A DNA stretch of 12,784 nucleotides, from positions 1,055 through 13,838 of the forward strand of contig DLHV01000229.1 in NCBI GenBank assembly GCA_002483395.1. Direction: 5' to 3'. This stretch comes from Chloracidobacterium sp. UBA7659. GTDB lineage: Bacteria; Acidobacteriota; Blastocatellia; Pyrinomonadales; Pyrinomonadaceae. The notes below the pieces were generated by a model. That model saw nothing but the letters and a program-made list of their open reading frames with translations, was not told the DNA's origin and did not search any database. This document shows, piece by piece, positions 1 to 5,712 of the stretch. Position 1 is the stretch's first letter. Every line of letters begins with the position of its first letter. The position numbers and the translations under genes are program-made.

Positions 1-393
1 TTTGCCTTGCTCCCAGAGGCGGGATTTGGCTTCGTAGCTCGTTGCCCGCTCGTCCTGCAAAAAGACGGGAATTTCAAGCGAAAGCGAAAAGTTCTTCGCG
101 ATTCGCCGGGCCTCCGCCGACATCTCGCTTTCGGTTCCGTCAAAGTTATACGGCAAACCAATTACAAGCCCGACGGCATCGAATTCCTTTAGTATGTCTT
201 TGACAAGTAAGAGCGTCTTTTTCCAGCTTGTCCGGGTTATGGTTCGGACGGGCCGTGTAAGCATCCGTAGCTCGTCGGAAACGGCAAAGCCGATCCACTT
301 TGTCCCGAGGTCGAGCGCAACGATCCGGCCTGTGGCCGGGGCACTGGCAATGTCTGCAAATTCGCCGGGATTAAATGTTTCTTTATTTTGCAC
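1..393 (-). CDS. ruvX: Putative pre-16S rRNA nuclease / Holliday junction resolvase-like RuvX (YqgF), 3' end cut by window
   Basis: RuvX/YqgF proteins are small cytoplasmic RNase H-fold nucleases that mature the 5' end of 16S rRNA; they were first described as Holliday junction resolvase-like. The 131 visible residues, about nine tenths of a normal RuvX, show the family motifs in order: IVALDLGTKWIGFAVSD (about residues 24-40, first catalytic Asp at 28), VIGLPYNFDGTESE (77-90) and FLQDERATSYEA (111-122). The stop codon lies beyond base 1. The start is a GTG at 391-393; no in-frame ATG lies between it and an upstream in-frame stop. No Shine-Dalgarno is visible. TATAAA lies seven bases upstream of the GTG on this strand, so a leaderless transcript is possible. 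The first 20 or so residues precede the conserved core and resemble no known domain. The gene is divergent from the S41-like gene at 495, leaving about 100 bp for both promoters. Identification is firm; the start is less so. Confidence 0.93.
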   Translation of the reverse strand, partial: MQNKETFNPGEFADIASAPATGRIVALDLGTKWIGFAVSDELRMLTRPVRTITRTSWKKTLLLVKDILKEFDAVGLVIGLPYNFDGTESEMSAEARRIAKNFSLSLEIPVFLQDERATSYEAKSRLWEQGK

Positions 394-494
394 GTAAAAT
401 TTTATAAACTTAAGTTTTGGGACACCCGATTCTTAAACAATTTGCATCGAATTCATGTAAACTAGTTCATAGGTATTATCATACGAGGAAACTT

Positions 495-1802
495 ATGTCA
501 TTTCGCGGAAAGCTTTCAATTTTAATGGTCTCGGCGGCGATCGCCATGTACGCGGTGGTCGGCGGCATGCTCAGCCCGTGGACGCGTGCACAGCAGCCGA
601 TCAATGACGCCGGTGCGCAGATCCGAATCTTCGAATCGGTTCTGCAGCACATCGAGAATGATTATGTTGATGCGCCAAATCTTGAAAAGGTACGCTTTGG
701 TGCACTTCGCGGCCTTGTCGGCGGCCTCGATCCGTATTCGTCGTATCTGACCGCCCAGCAGGTGGCCGACTTCAACGCAAGCAAGAATACAAAAAAAGTC
801 GGTATCGGTGCCGAATTCTCGCAGGTCCAGCTTTACCTCTATGTAGTTTCCGTGATCAAGGATTCCGACGCCGAAAAGGCCGGTCTGAAGGCCGGCGACG
901 TTATCGAATATATTGAAAACAAAGCGACGCGTGACATCTCGTTGTACGACGCTCGCCAAATGATCCTCGGCGATTCGGGCACTGTTGTAAATCTCCGCGT
1001 CCTCCGTGCCGGTGCAAAGCCGCGAACATTAAAGGTCACACGCGGTGCGTATAAGGTCCCGGCCCCCGAATCCCGTATCGAAGCCAACAAAACAGGTGTC
1101 ATAAAGGTTTTCACTCTCGAGAGCGGTGAGGCTGCACAAATCAAAACTCAGGTGCAGAATTTGGCTAAACAAGGCGTCCAGAAGATCGTCCTCGATCTTC
1201 GTGGTGTTGCGACCGGCGGGATAGATGAAGCAGTTACTGTGGCAAATTTGTTTATTAACGACGGCGAGCTTGCAAAGATCGTCGGTCGCGATAACAAGGT
1301 CGTTAAGACATTCGCCGCCGATCCTTCGAAAGCAATTTTTGACGGCAAGGTTGCCGTTTTGATCGATCTCGGTTCGGCCGGTGCCGCCGAGGTTGTCGCG
1401 TCGGCCTTTCTTGACCGCAAACGGGGAGAAGTAGTCGGCGAACGCAGCTTTGGTTCCGGCACCGAGCAGCAGTTATTCACGCTCCGCGGCGGCGACGGCT
1501 TGCTTTTGACCACCGCAAAATGGGCGTCTCCGTCCGGCGTCCCATTCTTAGGCGACGACCGTGCAACGATGGGTGTGAAGCCTTCGGTCGAAGTAAAGCG
1601 TCCCGACACGCCCGAACCGATAGAGGTCGAAGACCTCATCGACCAGCAGGAGGAACAGAACCAGAACCCGCAGCCTTCAGCCTCACCGGCACCTGTAAAA
1701 CCGGAAGAGCCGAAGAGATTGATCGAAGATCTACAGCTTAAGAAGGCGATCGAGGTGCTTCAGGACAAGTCGCAGGCGGCCAAGGCTGCCGGCGGGGAAT
1801 AG
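495..1802 (+). CDS. S41/CtpA-like PDZ protein with both catalytic residues substituted (probable pseudoprotease)
   Basis: This 435-residue protein has the CtpA/Tsp layout: an N-terminal signal or anchor helix (about 7-27), a helical region, a PDZ domain (about 100-185, with AEKAGLKAGDVIEYI) and an S41 core (about 195-365). The C-terminal tail (about 372-435) is Glu/Gln/Pro-rich. In active S41 enzymes the nucleophilic Ser sits in SASASE and the general-base Lys 25 residues later in FGKG. Here the aligned segment reads GSAGAAEV, with Gly296 at the Ser position, and SFGSGTEQ, with Ser321 at the Lys position, exactly 25 apart. Gln325 of the Ser/Lys/Gln triad is kept. The usual DLRxNPGG loop is DLRGVATGG. 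The reading frame is intact, so this is not simple decay. I infer an extracytoplasmic binding or scaffold role rather than proteolysis. The start is the ATG at 495, preceded by GAGG at 485-488 and followed directly by the signal helix; an in-frame TTG at 417 would only add a poorly fitting extension. An active paralogue lies at 11902-12784. Confidence 0.88.
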   Translation: MSFRGKLSILMVSAAIAMYAVVGGMLSPWTRAQQPINDAGAQIRIFESVLQHIENDYVDAPNLEKVRFGALRGLVGGLDPYSSYLTAQQVADFNASKNTKKVGIGAEFSQVQLYLYVVSVIKDSDAEKAGLKAGDVIEYIENKATRDISLYDARQMILGDSGTVVNLRVLRAGAKPRTLKVTRGAYKVPAPESRIEANKTGVIKVFTLESGEAAQIKTQVQNLAKQGVQKIVLDLRGVATGGIDEAVTVANLFINDGELAKIVGRDNKVVKTFAADPSKAIFDGKVAVLIDLGSAGAAEVVASAFLDRKRGEVVGERSFGSGTEQQLFTLRGGDGLLLTTAKWASPSGVPFLGDDRATMGVKPSVEVKRPDTPEPIEVEDLIDQQEEQNQNPQPSASPAPVKPEEPKRLIEDLQLKKAIEVLQDKSQAAKAAGGE

Positions 1803-1825
1803 CTTGCCTGACAATTTGTTTTTTT

Positions 1826-1855
1826 AAGCCGGACGGTTACACTCCGGCTTTTTTT
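1826..1855 (+). terminator. Intrinsic terminator of the S41-like gene
   Basis: A perfect 8-bp stem (AAGCCGGA at 1826-1833, TCCGGCTT at 1843-1850) closes a 9-nt loop and is followed by five more T residues at 1851-1855. It begins 24 bases after the stop at 1802. It has no T tract on the other strand, so it acts on plus-strand transcription only. It makes the S41-like gene a single-gene unit separate from the gene at 1913. Confidence 0.85.
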
Positions 1856-1856
1856 A

Positions 1857-1885
1857 TTGTTGCCCATACAGAAGACTGCTAGAAT
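1857..1885 (+). promoter_or_regulatory. Possible sigma-70-type promoter for the gene at 1913
   Basis: TTGTTG (1857-1862) and TAGAAT (1880-1885, five of six matches to the -10 consensus) are separated by 17 bp. They lie directly after the terminator and would start transcription near 1892, about 20 bases before the ATG. The -35 match is weak (three of six) and no experimental support is available. Confidence 0.35.
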
Positions 1886-1912
1886 CTTTGCTAATGAGTT
1901 GCCAATGAGTCT

Positions 1913-3046
1913 ATGAAAAGCAGTTTACATCTCACAGTCATTTTGCCCTCCGTACTGTTGTGCTCGGTTCTTGCCGCCGCTCAGTCAACCAGCCAGGATT
2001 TCCCGACGCCTGTCTTGACCAATGAGATAACCGGTTCCATCAAGGCCCGCGACATCGGCGATTCGCGACTGACGACTTATTTCTACACATTCAACGGCGA
2101 CCAGGGCGATCTTTTTATCAATATCGTCACCCGCAATTTTACCGGCGATCTGGATATTTTTACCGTCGCGGGGCTGCGTCCTGTCACCAAGATCGTCATC
2201 TACGCGAGCGATTCCGAAAACGAAACCGGCAGGGCTGTTTACTTTAGAAAGACCGAGAAATTATTGCTCCGTATGCAGGGCAGGTCGCCAAACGACGATC
2301 CGGCGTCGTTCCGAATCAAGTTTGCCGGGAGCTTTGTCGCCGCAAAAGAATCGGATGTTTTGCCTGAACCTGAACTGCCGAAGGTCACTGCGACGAATGA
2401 ATCCGGAATCCGCGTCAATTCGGTCGGGACGATCCTTCCGCAACCGCCCAAACCGGTGGTGGTGAAATCGGACCCGGTCGAGACCGCGGATAATGCGGAT
2501 GCACCAAAGAAAGAGGATCCAACCGCCGAAACTATAGCCAGCGGTGAACCGCCAAAGCCCGAAGCCGAGAAGCCGCGGCAAGGCCTTGAGGTCGTCGTGA
2601 CGGATAATTTTCCAAAAAAGGATGAAGCAGCCGTCGTTAAACCAGCCCCGAGAACACGCGCTTCACGGCGCAGACGAACACCTTCAAAACCCGCTGCTCC
2701 AAAACCGGCGCCGGATGAGGCAGCCCTCGAGACGAGACGACCGGAAACACCACCCGTCGACGCAGGTGCTGAATCGAAAAATGTCGAACCGCCGCCGGCC
2801 AAGAGATCCGTGCGAAAACCAAATACTCGGACGGCGAAAAAACCGGCGGAACCGAAGGTTACGGCTCCCGATCCGCTCGCATCCATCAGGCTTGTCATAG
2901 CCTTTAAAGACGGCAAAATGCTTGAAAAAAACCTGAGCGAGGTCTTCAAATTCAGCGTGGATAAGGGAATTTTGACGGTGATTCTAAAGGATGGCTCGAT
3001 CTCGCGGTACCCGATAGTCGAAGTAGCAAAGGTAACTATCGAATAG
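1913..3046 (+). CDS. Secreted hypothetical protein: beta-rich N-domain, Pro/Lys/Ala-rich linker, small C-terminal domain
   Basis: I do not recognise this 377-residue protein. It begins with a Sec signal peptide (about 1-23, LCSVLAAAQ, signal peptidase I type; no lipobox Cys at the cleavage site). Residues 40-140 are rich in beta-type stretches, including a GDQGDLFINIV segment and FRIKFAGSF at the end. This is reminiscent of pre-peptidase C-terminal (PPC)-like beta sandwiches, but that assignment is only a guess. Residues about 145-320 are low-complexity and probably disordered, rich in Pro, Lys, Glu and Ala, with a basic patch RASRRRR near 249-255. The last 55 residues are ordered again, with alternating hydrophobic residues (LVIAFKDGK, ILTVILKDGS, YPIVEVAKVTI), probably a small beta domain. 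The start ATG at 1913 is the only one in frame before the signal peptide, and its Shine-Dalgarno is weak. The gene is flanked by a terminator upstream and 146 bp before ctaB, so it is probably transcribed alone. An envelope role spanning the periplasm or binding the cell wall is possible but unproven. Confidence 0.8.
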   Translation: MKSSLHLTVILPSVLLCSVLAAAQSTSQDFPTPVLTNEITGSIKARDIGDSRLTTYFYTFNGDQGDLFINIVTRNFTGDLDIFTVAGLRPVTKIVIYASDSENETGRAVYFRKTEKLLLRMQGRSPNDDPASFRIKFAGSFVAAKESDVLPEPELPKVTATNESGIRVNSVGTILPQPPKPVVVKSDPVETADNADAPKKEDPTAETIASGEPPKPEAEKPRQGLEVVVTDNFPKKDEAAVVKPAPRTRASRRRRTPSKPAAPKPAPDEAALETRRPETPPVDAGAESKNVEPPPAKRSVRKPNTRTAKKPAEPKVTAPDPLASIRLVIAFKDGKMLEKNLSEVFKFSVDKGILTVILKDGSISRYPIVEVAKVTIE

Positions 3047-3192
3047 CACTGGTCTGAATCGGATTTTAGCCCTCAGCGTTGAAAATTTGTTCAGCGGCAA
3101 TTCAAACGCGGAGATCGCGGAGGTGTGATTTGGTAATTCCGCGCCAAAAACGCTATTCTTACTAATATTTTATCCTGTACTAATCGAGCTAA

Positions 3193-4095
3193 ATGAATGT
3201 AACAACCGCGGACATTGAAGAACCAAAAGTGGCCGGAATGCGCGAACGTATCGCCGCATTCGTTGAACTGACAAAACCGCGTATCGCATTCATGCTCGTG
3301 CTGACGTCGGCCGCCGGATTCTATCTAGGCACCAAGGGCAGCTTTGATTTGCCGCTATTCGTCAATTCGATGATCGGCATACTTCTTCTTGCATTCGGCG
3401 TTGCGACCCTAAACCAGTACATCGAACGCGACACTGACATATTGATGGATCGGACGGCAATGCGGCCGATCCCATCGCAGCGGATAATGCCGAACGAAGC
3501 ACTTGTTTTCGGGATTTTGCAATGCTCCGTCACCGAGATCTATATGTATGTTCTCGTCAACCCACTCACCGCGGCTCTAGGGTTGTCGGTGATCGTCGGC
3601 TACGTATTTCTTTATACGCCTTTGAAAACAAGAACTTCGGCATGTACGGCTATCGGTGCGATACCGGGTGCGATGCCTCCTCTGATGGGTTGGACGGCGG
3701 CGGCGGATCAAATAACGATCGGAGCATGGGCGTTGTTCGCTCTCCTGTTTTTATGGCAGTTCCCGCACTTCCTTGCAATTGCGTCGATGTATAAAGACCA
3801 GTATGCAAAGGCCGGGATAAAGATGCTGCCTGCCGTCGAGCCTGATGGCCGCATCACGGCACGCCAGATCGTCCTGTTCACAATAATGCTTGTGCCGGTC
3901 AGCCTTGCCCCGTTCTTTCTCGGATTCGGCGGACTTATTTATTTGGTTGGAGCAACCATCCTGGGAGCGTGGTTTTTGTTTGAAAGCGTCCAAACAGCCC
4001 GTGCGAAAACGGTTGAACGCTCACGGAGATTATTGATGGTCTCGGTGCTCTATCTTCCTTTAATTTTTGGCCTGTTAGTGGTCGAACATCGCTAA
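3193..4095 (+). CDS. ctaB: Heme o synthase (protoheme IX farnesyltransferase)
   Basis: CtaB/CyoE is an integral membrane UbiA-family prenyltransferase. It adds a farnesyl group to protoheme IX to give heme O, the precursor of heme A for heme-copper oxidases. At 300 residues it is full length. The first Asp-rich motif is NQYIERDTDILMDRT (74-88), followed by RPIP; the usual first Asp is Glu78, a conservative change. The second conserved region is YTPLKTRT, then IGAIPGAMPPLMGW (about 141-167). WQFPHFLAIASMY (188-200) and AGIKMLP (207-213) are also typical. About nine hydrophobic helices are visible. The ATG at 3193 has only a weak purine stretch (cgagct) upstream. Five bases separate its stop from the ATG of the subunit III gene, so the two are probably co-transcribed and coupled. 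Identification is secure. Confidence 0.96.
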   Translation: MNVTTADIEEPKVAGMRERIAAFVELTKPRIAFMLVLTSAAGFYLGTKGSFDLPLFVNSMIGILLLAFGVATLNQYIERDTDILMDRTAMRPIPSQRIMPNEALVFGILQCSVTEIYMYVLVNPLTAALGLSVIVGYVFLYTPLKTRTSACTAIGAIPGAMPPLMGWTAAADQITIGAWALFALLFLWQFPHFLAIASMYKDQYAKAGIKMLPAVEPDGRITARQIVLFTIMLVPVSLAPFFLGFGGLIYLVGATILGAWFLFESVQTARAKTVERSRRLLMVSVLYLPLIFGLLVVEHR

Positions 4096-4100
4096 ATGCT

Positions 4101-4829
4101 ATGGAAATCGGAACCGTAGAACCACTCGCCGAACCCGAAGGCTTTCGCAAGATCGGGTCTAGAGTTACGAGCCAGAGCGGCTCCGGTATATCCAGTGGAA
4201 ACAACGGCGGCAGCGGTGATGACGGGGACAACCGCCATTTCGACGGGTATGATCTTAGCTCATCGGAGACAGGGAACGGCGACAAGGCAAAGATTGTCAC
4301 GTGGTTTTTGCTGATGGTTGTCGGTATGACGTTCGCGGGTCTGATCGGAGCTTACGTCATGGTTTCCACCAATCAAGCAGCTGAGTGGAAGCCTTTCGAT
4401 CTTCCGATCCAGGTTTGGATAAGCACCATTTTAATTCTGATCAGCAGTATTTCGTATCACGTTGCGCAGAGATCCATAGAGGCGGACGCCGTTGATGCGG
4501 GTCGCAAATGGCTCCTCGTCACGACAGTGCTGGGGGCAGCGTTTATCTCATCGCAGATACTTGCGTGGCTCGAGCTCACCAGACGCGGATTATACATGCA
4601 GGGCAACCCGTACGCCGGGTTTTTCTACATTTTGACGGCGGTTCACGTCGCCCACGTGCTGGGCGGCATGGTCGCATTAGGCTCGATCGTCCTCAGCTCG
4701 TGGAATGGCGGCGGAAGTGAAGGTGACAGGCTCAAACGCCGAAAGCTTGCCCGTGCCGTCGGCTGGTACTGGCATTTCATGGGCGCGATCTGGCTCGTCT
4801 TGTTTGTCTTGCTTGGTTTCTGGCGATAA
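4101..4829 (+). CDS. Cytochrome c oxidase / heme-copper oxidase subunit III, short five-helix form
   Basis: The protein belongs to the COX3/CyoC family of heme-copper oxidase subunits in the cytoplasmic membrane, which stabilise subunit I and its proton uptake path. Its 242 residues contain five predicted membrane helices (about 66-88, 104-122, 136-158, 172-200 and 222-241). Family signatures are HVAHVLGGMVALG (182-194) and WYWHFMGAIWLVLF (222-235, the usual YWHFxDxxW region, with Gly in place of the common Asp/Glu). The first 60 or so residues are unusual: a hydrophilic Gly/Ser/Asp/Asn-rich extension, probably disordered and cytoplasmic. The start at 4101 is forced, because an ATG at 4096 reaches a stop after seven codons. 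Its TAA overlaps the next ATG by one base (TAATG). Subunits I and II are not in the window, so the partner oxidase must be encoded elsewhere. It could serve either a cytochrome c or a quinol oxidase. Confidence 0.9.
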   Translation: MEIGTVEPLAEPEGFRKIGSRVTSQSGSGISSGNNGGSGDDGDNRHFDGYDLSSSETGNGDKAKIVTWFLLMVVGMTFAGLIGAYVMVSTNQAAEWKPFDLPIQVWISTILILISSISYHVAQRSIEADAVDAGRKWLLVTTVLGAAFISSQILAWLELTRRGLYMQGNPYAGFFYILTAVHVAHVLGGMVALGSIVLSSWNGGGSEGDRLKRRKLARAVGWYWHFMGAIWLVLFVLLGFWR

Positions 4830-5275
4830 TGGACCTGCTTCACATCTTTCCGCATCTGAACGCGACCTTGAACGCCACAAGCGGTGTTTTTTTGCTGTTC
4901 GGACTATATTTCATTTTGACGAAGCAGGTTCGCAAACACAGGGCAGGCATGCTTACCGCAAGCGCTGTCTCGGCCTTGTTCCTCGTCTGCTATATTACTC
5001 ACCACATCATCCGCACGTCGGTGTACGGCCTTGGCCCGACAAACTTTACCGGCGAAGGTATTGTCCGCCCGGTATATTTTACGATCCTTACATCTCACAC
5101 GATCCTCGCGACGCTCGTTACACCGTTCGTCCTGGTCACGCTGAGGCGAGCACTTAAGGGCAAATATGACTCTCATAAACGCCTCGCCCGGCTTGTTTAC
5201 CCGGTTTGGTTGTACGTATCGATCACCGGCGTCATCGTTTACCTGATGCTTTATCAACTTTTTCCGGCTCGCTGA
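4829..5275 (+). CDS. DUF420 (YozB/CtaM-like) membrane protein, probable oxidase assembly factor
   Basis: This 148-residue protein matches the DUF420 pattern: FPHLNATLNATSGVFLL near the N-terminus, HRAGM (37-41), ITHHIIR (56-62), GEGIVRPVYFTILTSHT (75-91) and HKRLARLVYPVWLYVSITG (116-134). It has about four membrane helices (14-31, 42-60, 83-106, 122-145). Conserved His residues at 9, 58/59, 90 and 116 are candidates for heme or copper interaction. From general knowledge, DUF420 proteins occur with heme-copper oxidase genes, and a Gram-positive relative called CtaM is needed for aa3-type oxidase activity; transfer of that role to this protein is inference. The ATG overlaps the stop of the subunit III gene by one base, so translation is coupled. 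It is the last gene of the ctaB operon. No convincing terminator separates it from the promoter at 5297, only a weak A/T stem near 5276-5295. Confidence 0.88.
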   Translation: MDLLHIFPHLNATLNATSGVFLLFGLYFILTKQVRKHRAGMLTASAVSALFLVCYITHHIIRTSVYGLGPTNFTGEGIVRPVYFTILTSHTILATLVTPFVLVTLRRALKGKYDSHKRLARLVYPVWLYVSITGVIVYLMLYQLFPAR

Positions 5276-5296
5276 CGAAAAAAACGGAGTTTTTCC

Positions 5297-5325
5297 TTGA
5301 AAACCGCGAATTTCTGTGATAAATT
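5297..5325 (+). promoter_or_regulatory. Extended -10 promoter driving the c-di-AMP riboswitch transcript
   Basis: TTGAAA (5297-5302), a 17-bp spacer and TAAATT (5320-5325), with a TG one base upstream of the -10 (5317-5318), make a good sigma-70-like extended -10 promoter. The predicted start near 5332 is just before the first paired bases of the riboswitch, which fits a transcript dedicated to it. It lies 22 bp after the DUF420 stop. Confidence 0.6.
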
Positions 5326-5342
5326 ACTCGATGTTGAAAAGT

Positions 5343-5516
5343 TGATCACCGAAGTCTTTCGGAATATGCGAAAGACGCGGGGGACCCAAGCGTTTTACGT
5401 AATTGCAGAAGCCTGCACGTTAGTAAGGGCGTAAATTCGTAAAACTGGGGCGAAGCGGCAATAGCCGCGGGGATAATCTTTCGTTCCTAGCCCGTCAGCT
5501 AACCTCGTAGGTGTGG
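5343..5516 (+). ncRNA. Cyclic di-AMP riboswitch (ydaO/yuaA class), no evident target gene
   Basis: The sequence carries the two hallmark strings of the ydaO/yuaA aptamer: GCGGGGGACCCAA (5377-5389) and CCCGTCAGCTAACCTCGTAG (5491-5510), plus CTGGGGCGAA (5445-5454). The folding elements are present. P1 closes weakly with CACC (5347-5350) and GGTG (5510-5513). An 8-bp hairpin forms from GTCTTTCG (5354-5361) and CGAAAGAC (5369-5376). GTTTTACG (5392-5399) pairs with CGTAAAAC (5438-5445), enclosing TGCAG/CTGCA. GCGGC/GCCGC (5455-5468) forms a 5-bp hairpin with an AATA loop. The class binds c-di-AMP and normally turns off downstream wall-hydrolase or osmolyte-transport genes through a terminator. Here the only downstream plus-strand ORF is a doubtful 52-codon one (GTG at 5513 to TAA at 5671) that overlaps the terminator at 5619-5653. 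Beyond that lies the convergent M1 gene. Class assignment is firm; boundaries are approximate. Confidence 0.92.
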
Positions 5517-5618
5517 CAAAGAAGTTACTGCTATTTTGTGATTCGGTCGCGATTTTGTGTGTGCTTCGCGCTTCTGCTTTCTCAACATTTCAAGCAGACA
5601 TCCGGTCTTCTCAAAGGG

Positions 5619-5653
5619 AAAAAGTTCCGCGCTTCTCACGCGGAACTTTTTTT
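5619..5653. terminator. Strong bidirectional terminator between the riboswitch and the M1 gene
   Basis: A perfect stem of 13 bp (AAAAAGTTCCGCG at 5619-5631 with CGCGGAACTTTTT at 5639-5651) has a 7-nt loop CTTCTCA and a T run to 5653. The A tract on the left arm makes it work in both directions. On the plus strand it lies about 105 nt after the riboswitch and may be its expression platform, or may end the transcript regardless of ligand. On the minus strand it lies about 60 nt after the stop of the M1 peptidase gene. I could not identify a clear competing antiterminator; CGCGCTTCT occurs both in the loop region and at about 5568-5576. Confidence 0.88.
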
Positions 5654-5674
5654 GTCGTTTGTTGGGAATAACTC

Positions 5675-5712
5675 TTCAGCGTGCCAGTTCGGAGTTCACG
5701 CTTCAGTGTGCC
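5675..5712. repeat. Short direct repeat at the 3' edge of the M1 gene
   Basis: TTCAGCGTGCC (5675-5685) recurs as TTCAGTGTGCC (5702-5712), 27 bp apart, with AGTTCGGAGTTCACGC between. The spacer also pairs partly with the repeat (AGCGTG with CACGCT). The second copy ends on the first base of the M1 stop codon. This is about 1.4 units of a possible 27-bp repeat; with so few units it may be a family of interspersed repeats or chance. Confidence 0.4.

Noticed and set aside
417..494. Upstream TTG start that would lengthen the S41-like protein by 26 residues
   Set aside because: The extension is basic and unlike a signal peptide, and the ATG at 495 has a Shine-Dalgarno and opens directly into the signal helix.
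2239..2949. 236-codon minus-strand ORF opposite the hypothetical secreted protein gene
   Set aside because: It is a shadow of the low-complexity Pro/Lys/Ala codons; its translation is Ser/Gly/Phe-rich without motifs.
3061..3192. Regulatory RNA or promoter in the ctaB leader
   Set aside because: Only a weak TTGGTA-18-TATTCT pair (3130-3159) is visible and no conserved fold; not strong enough to list.
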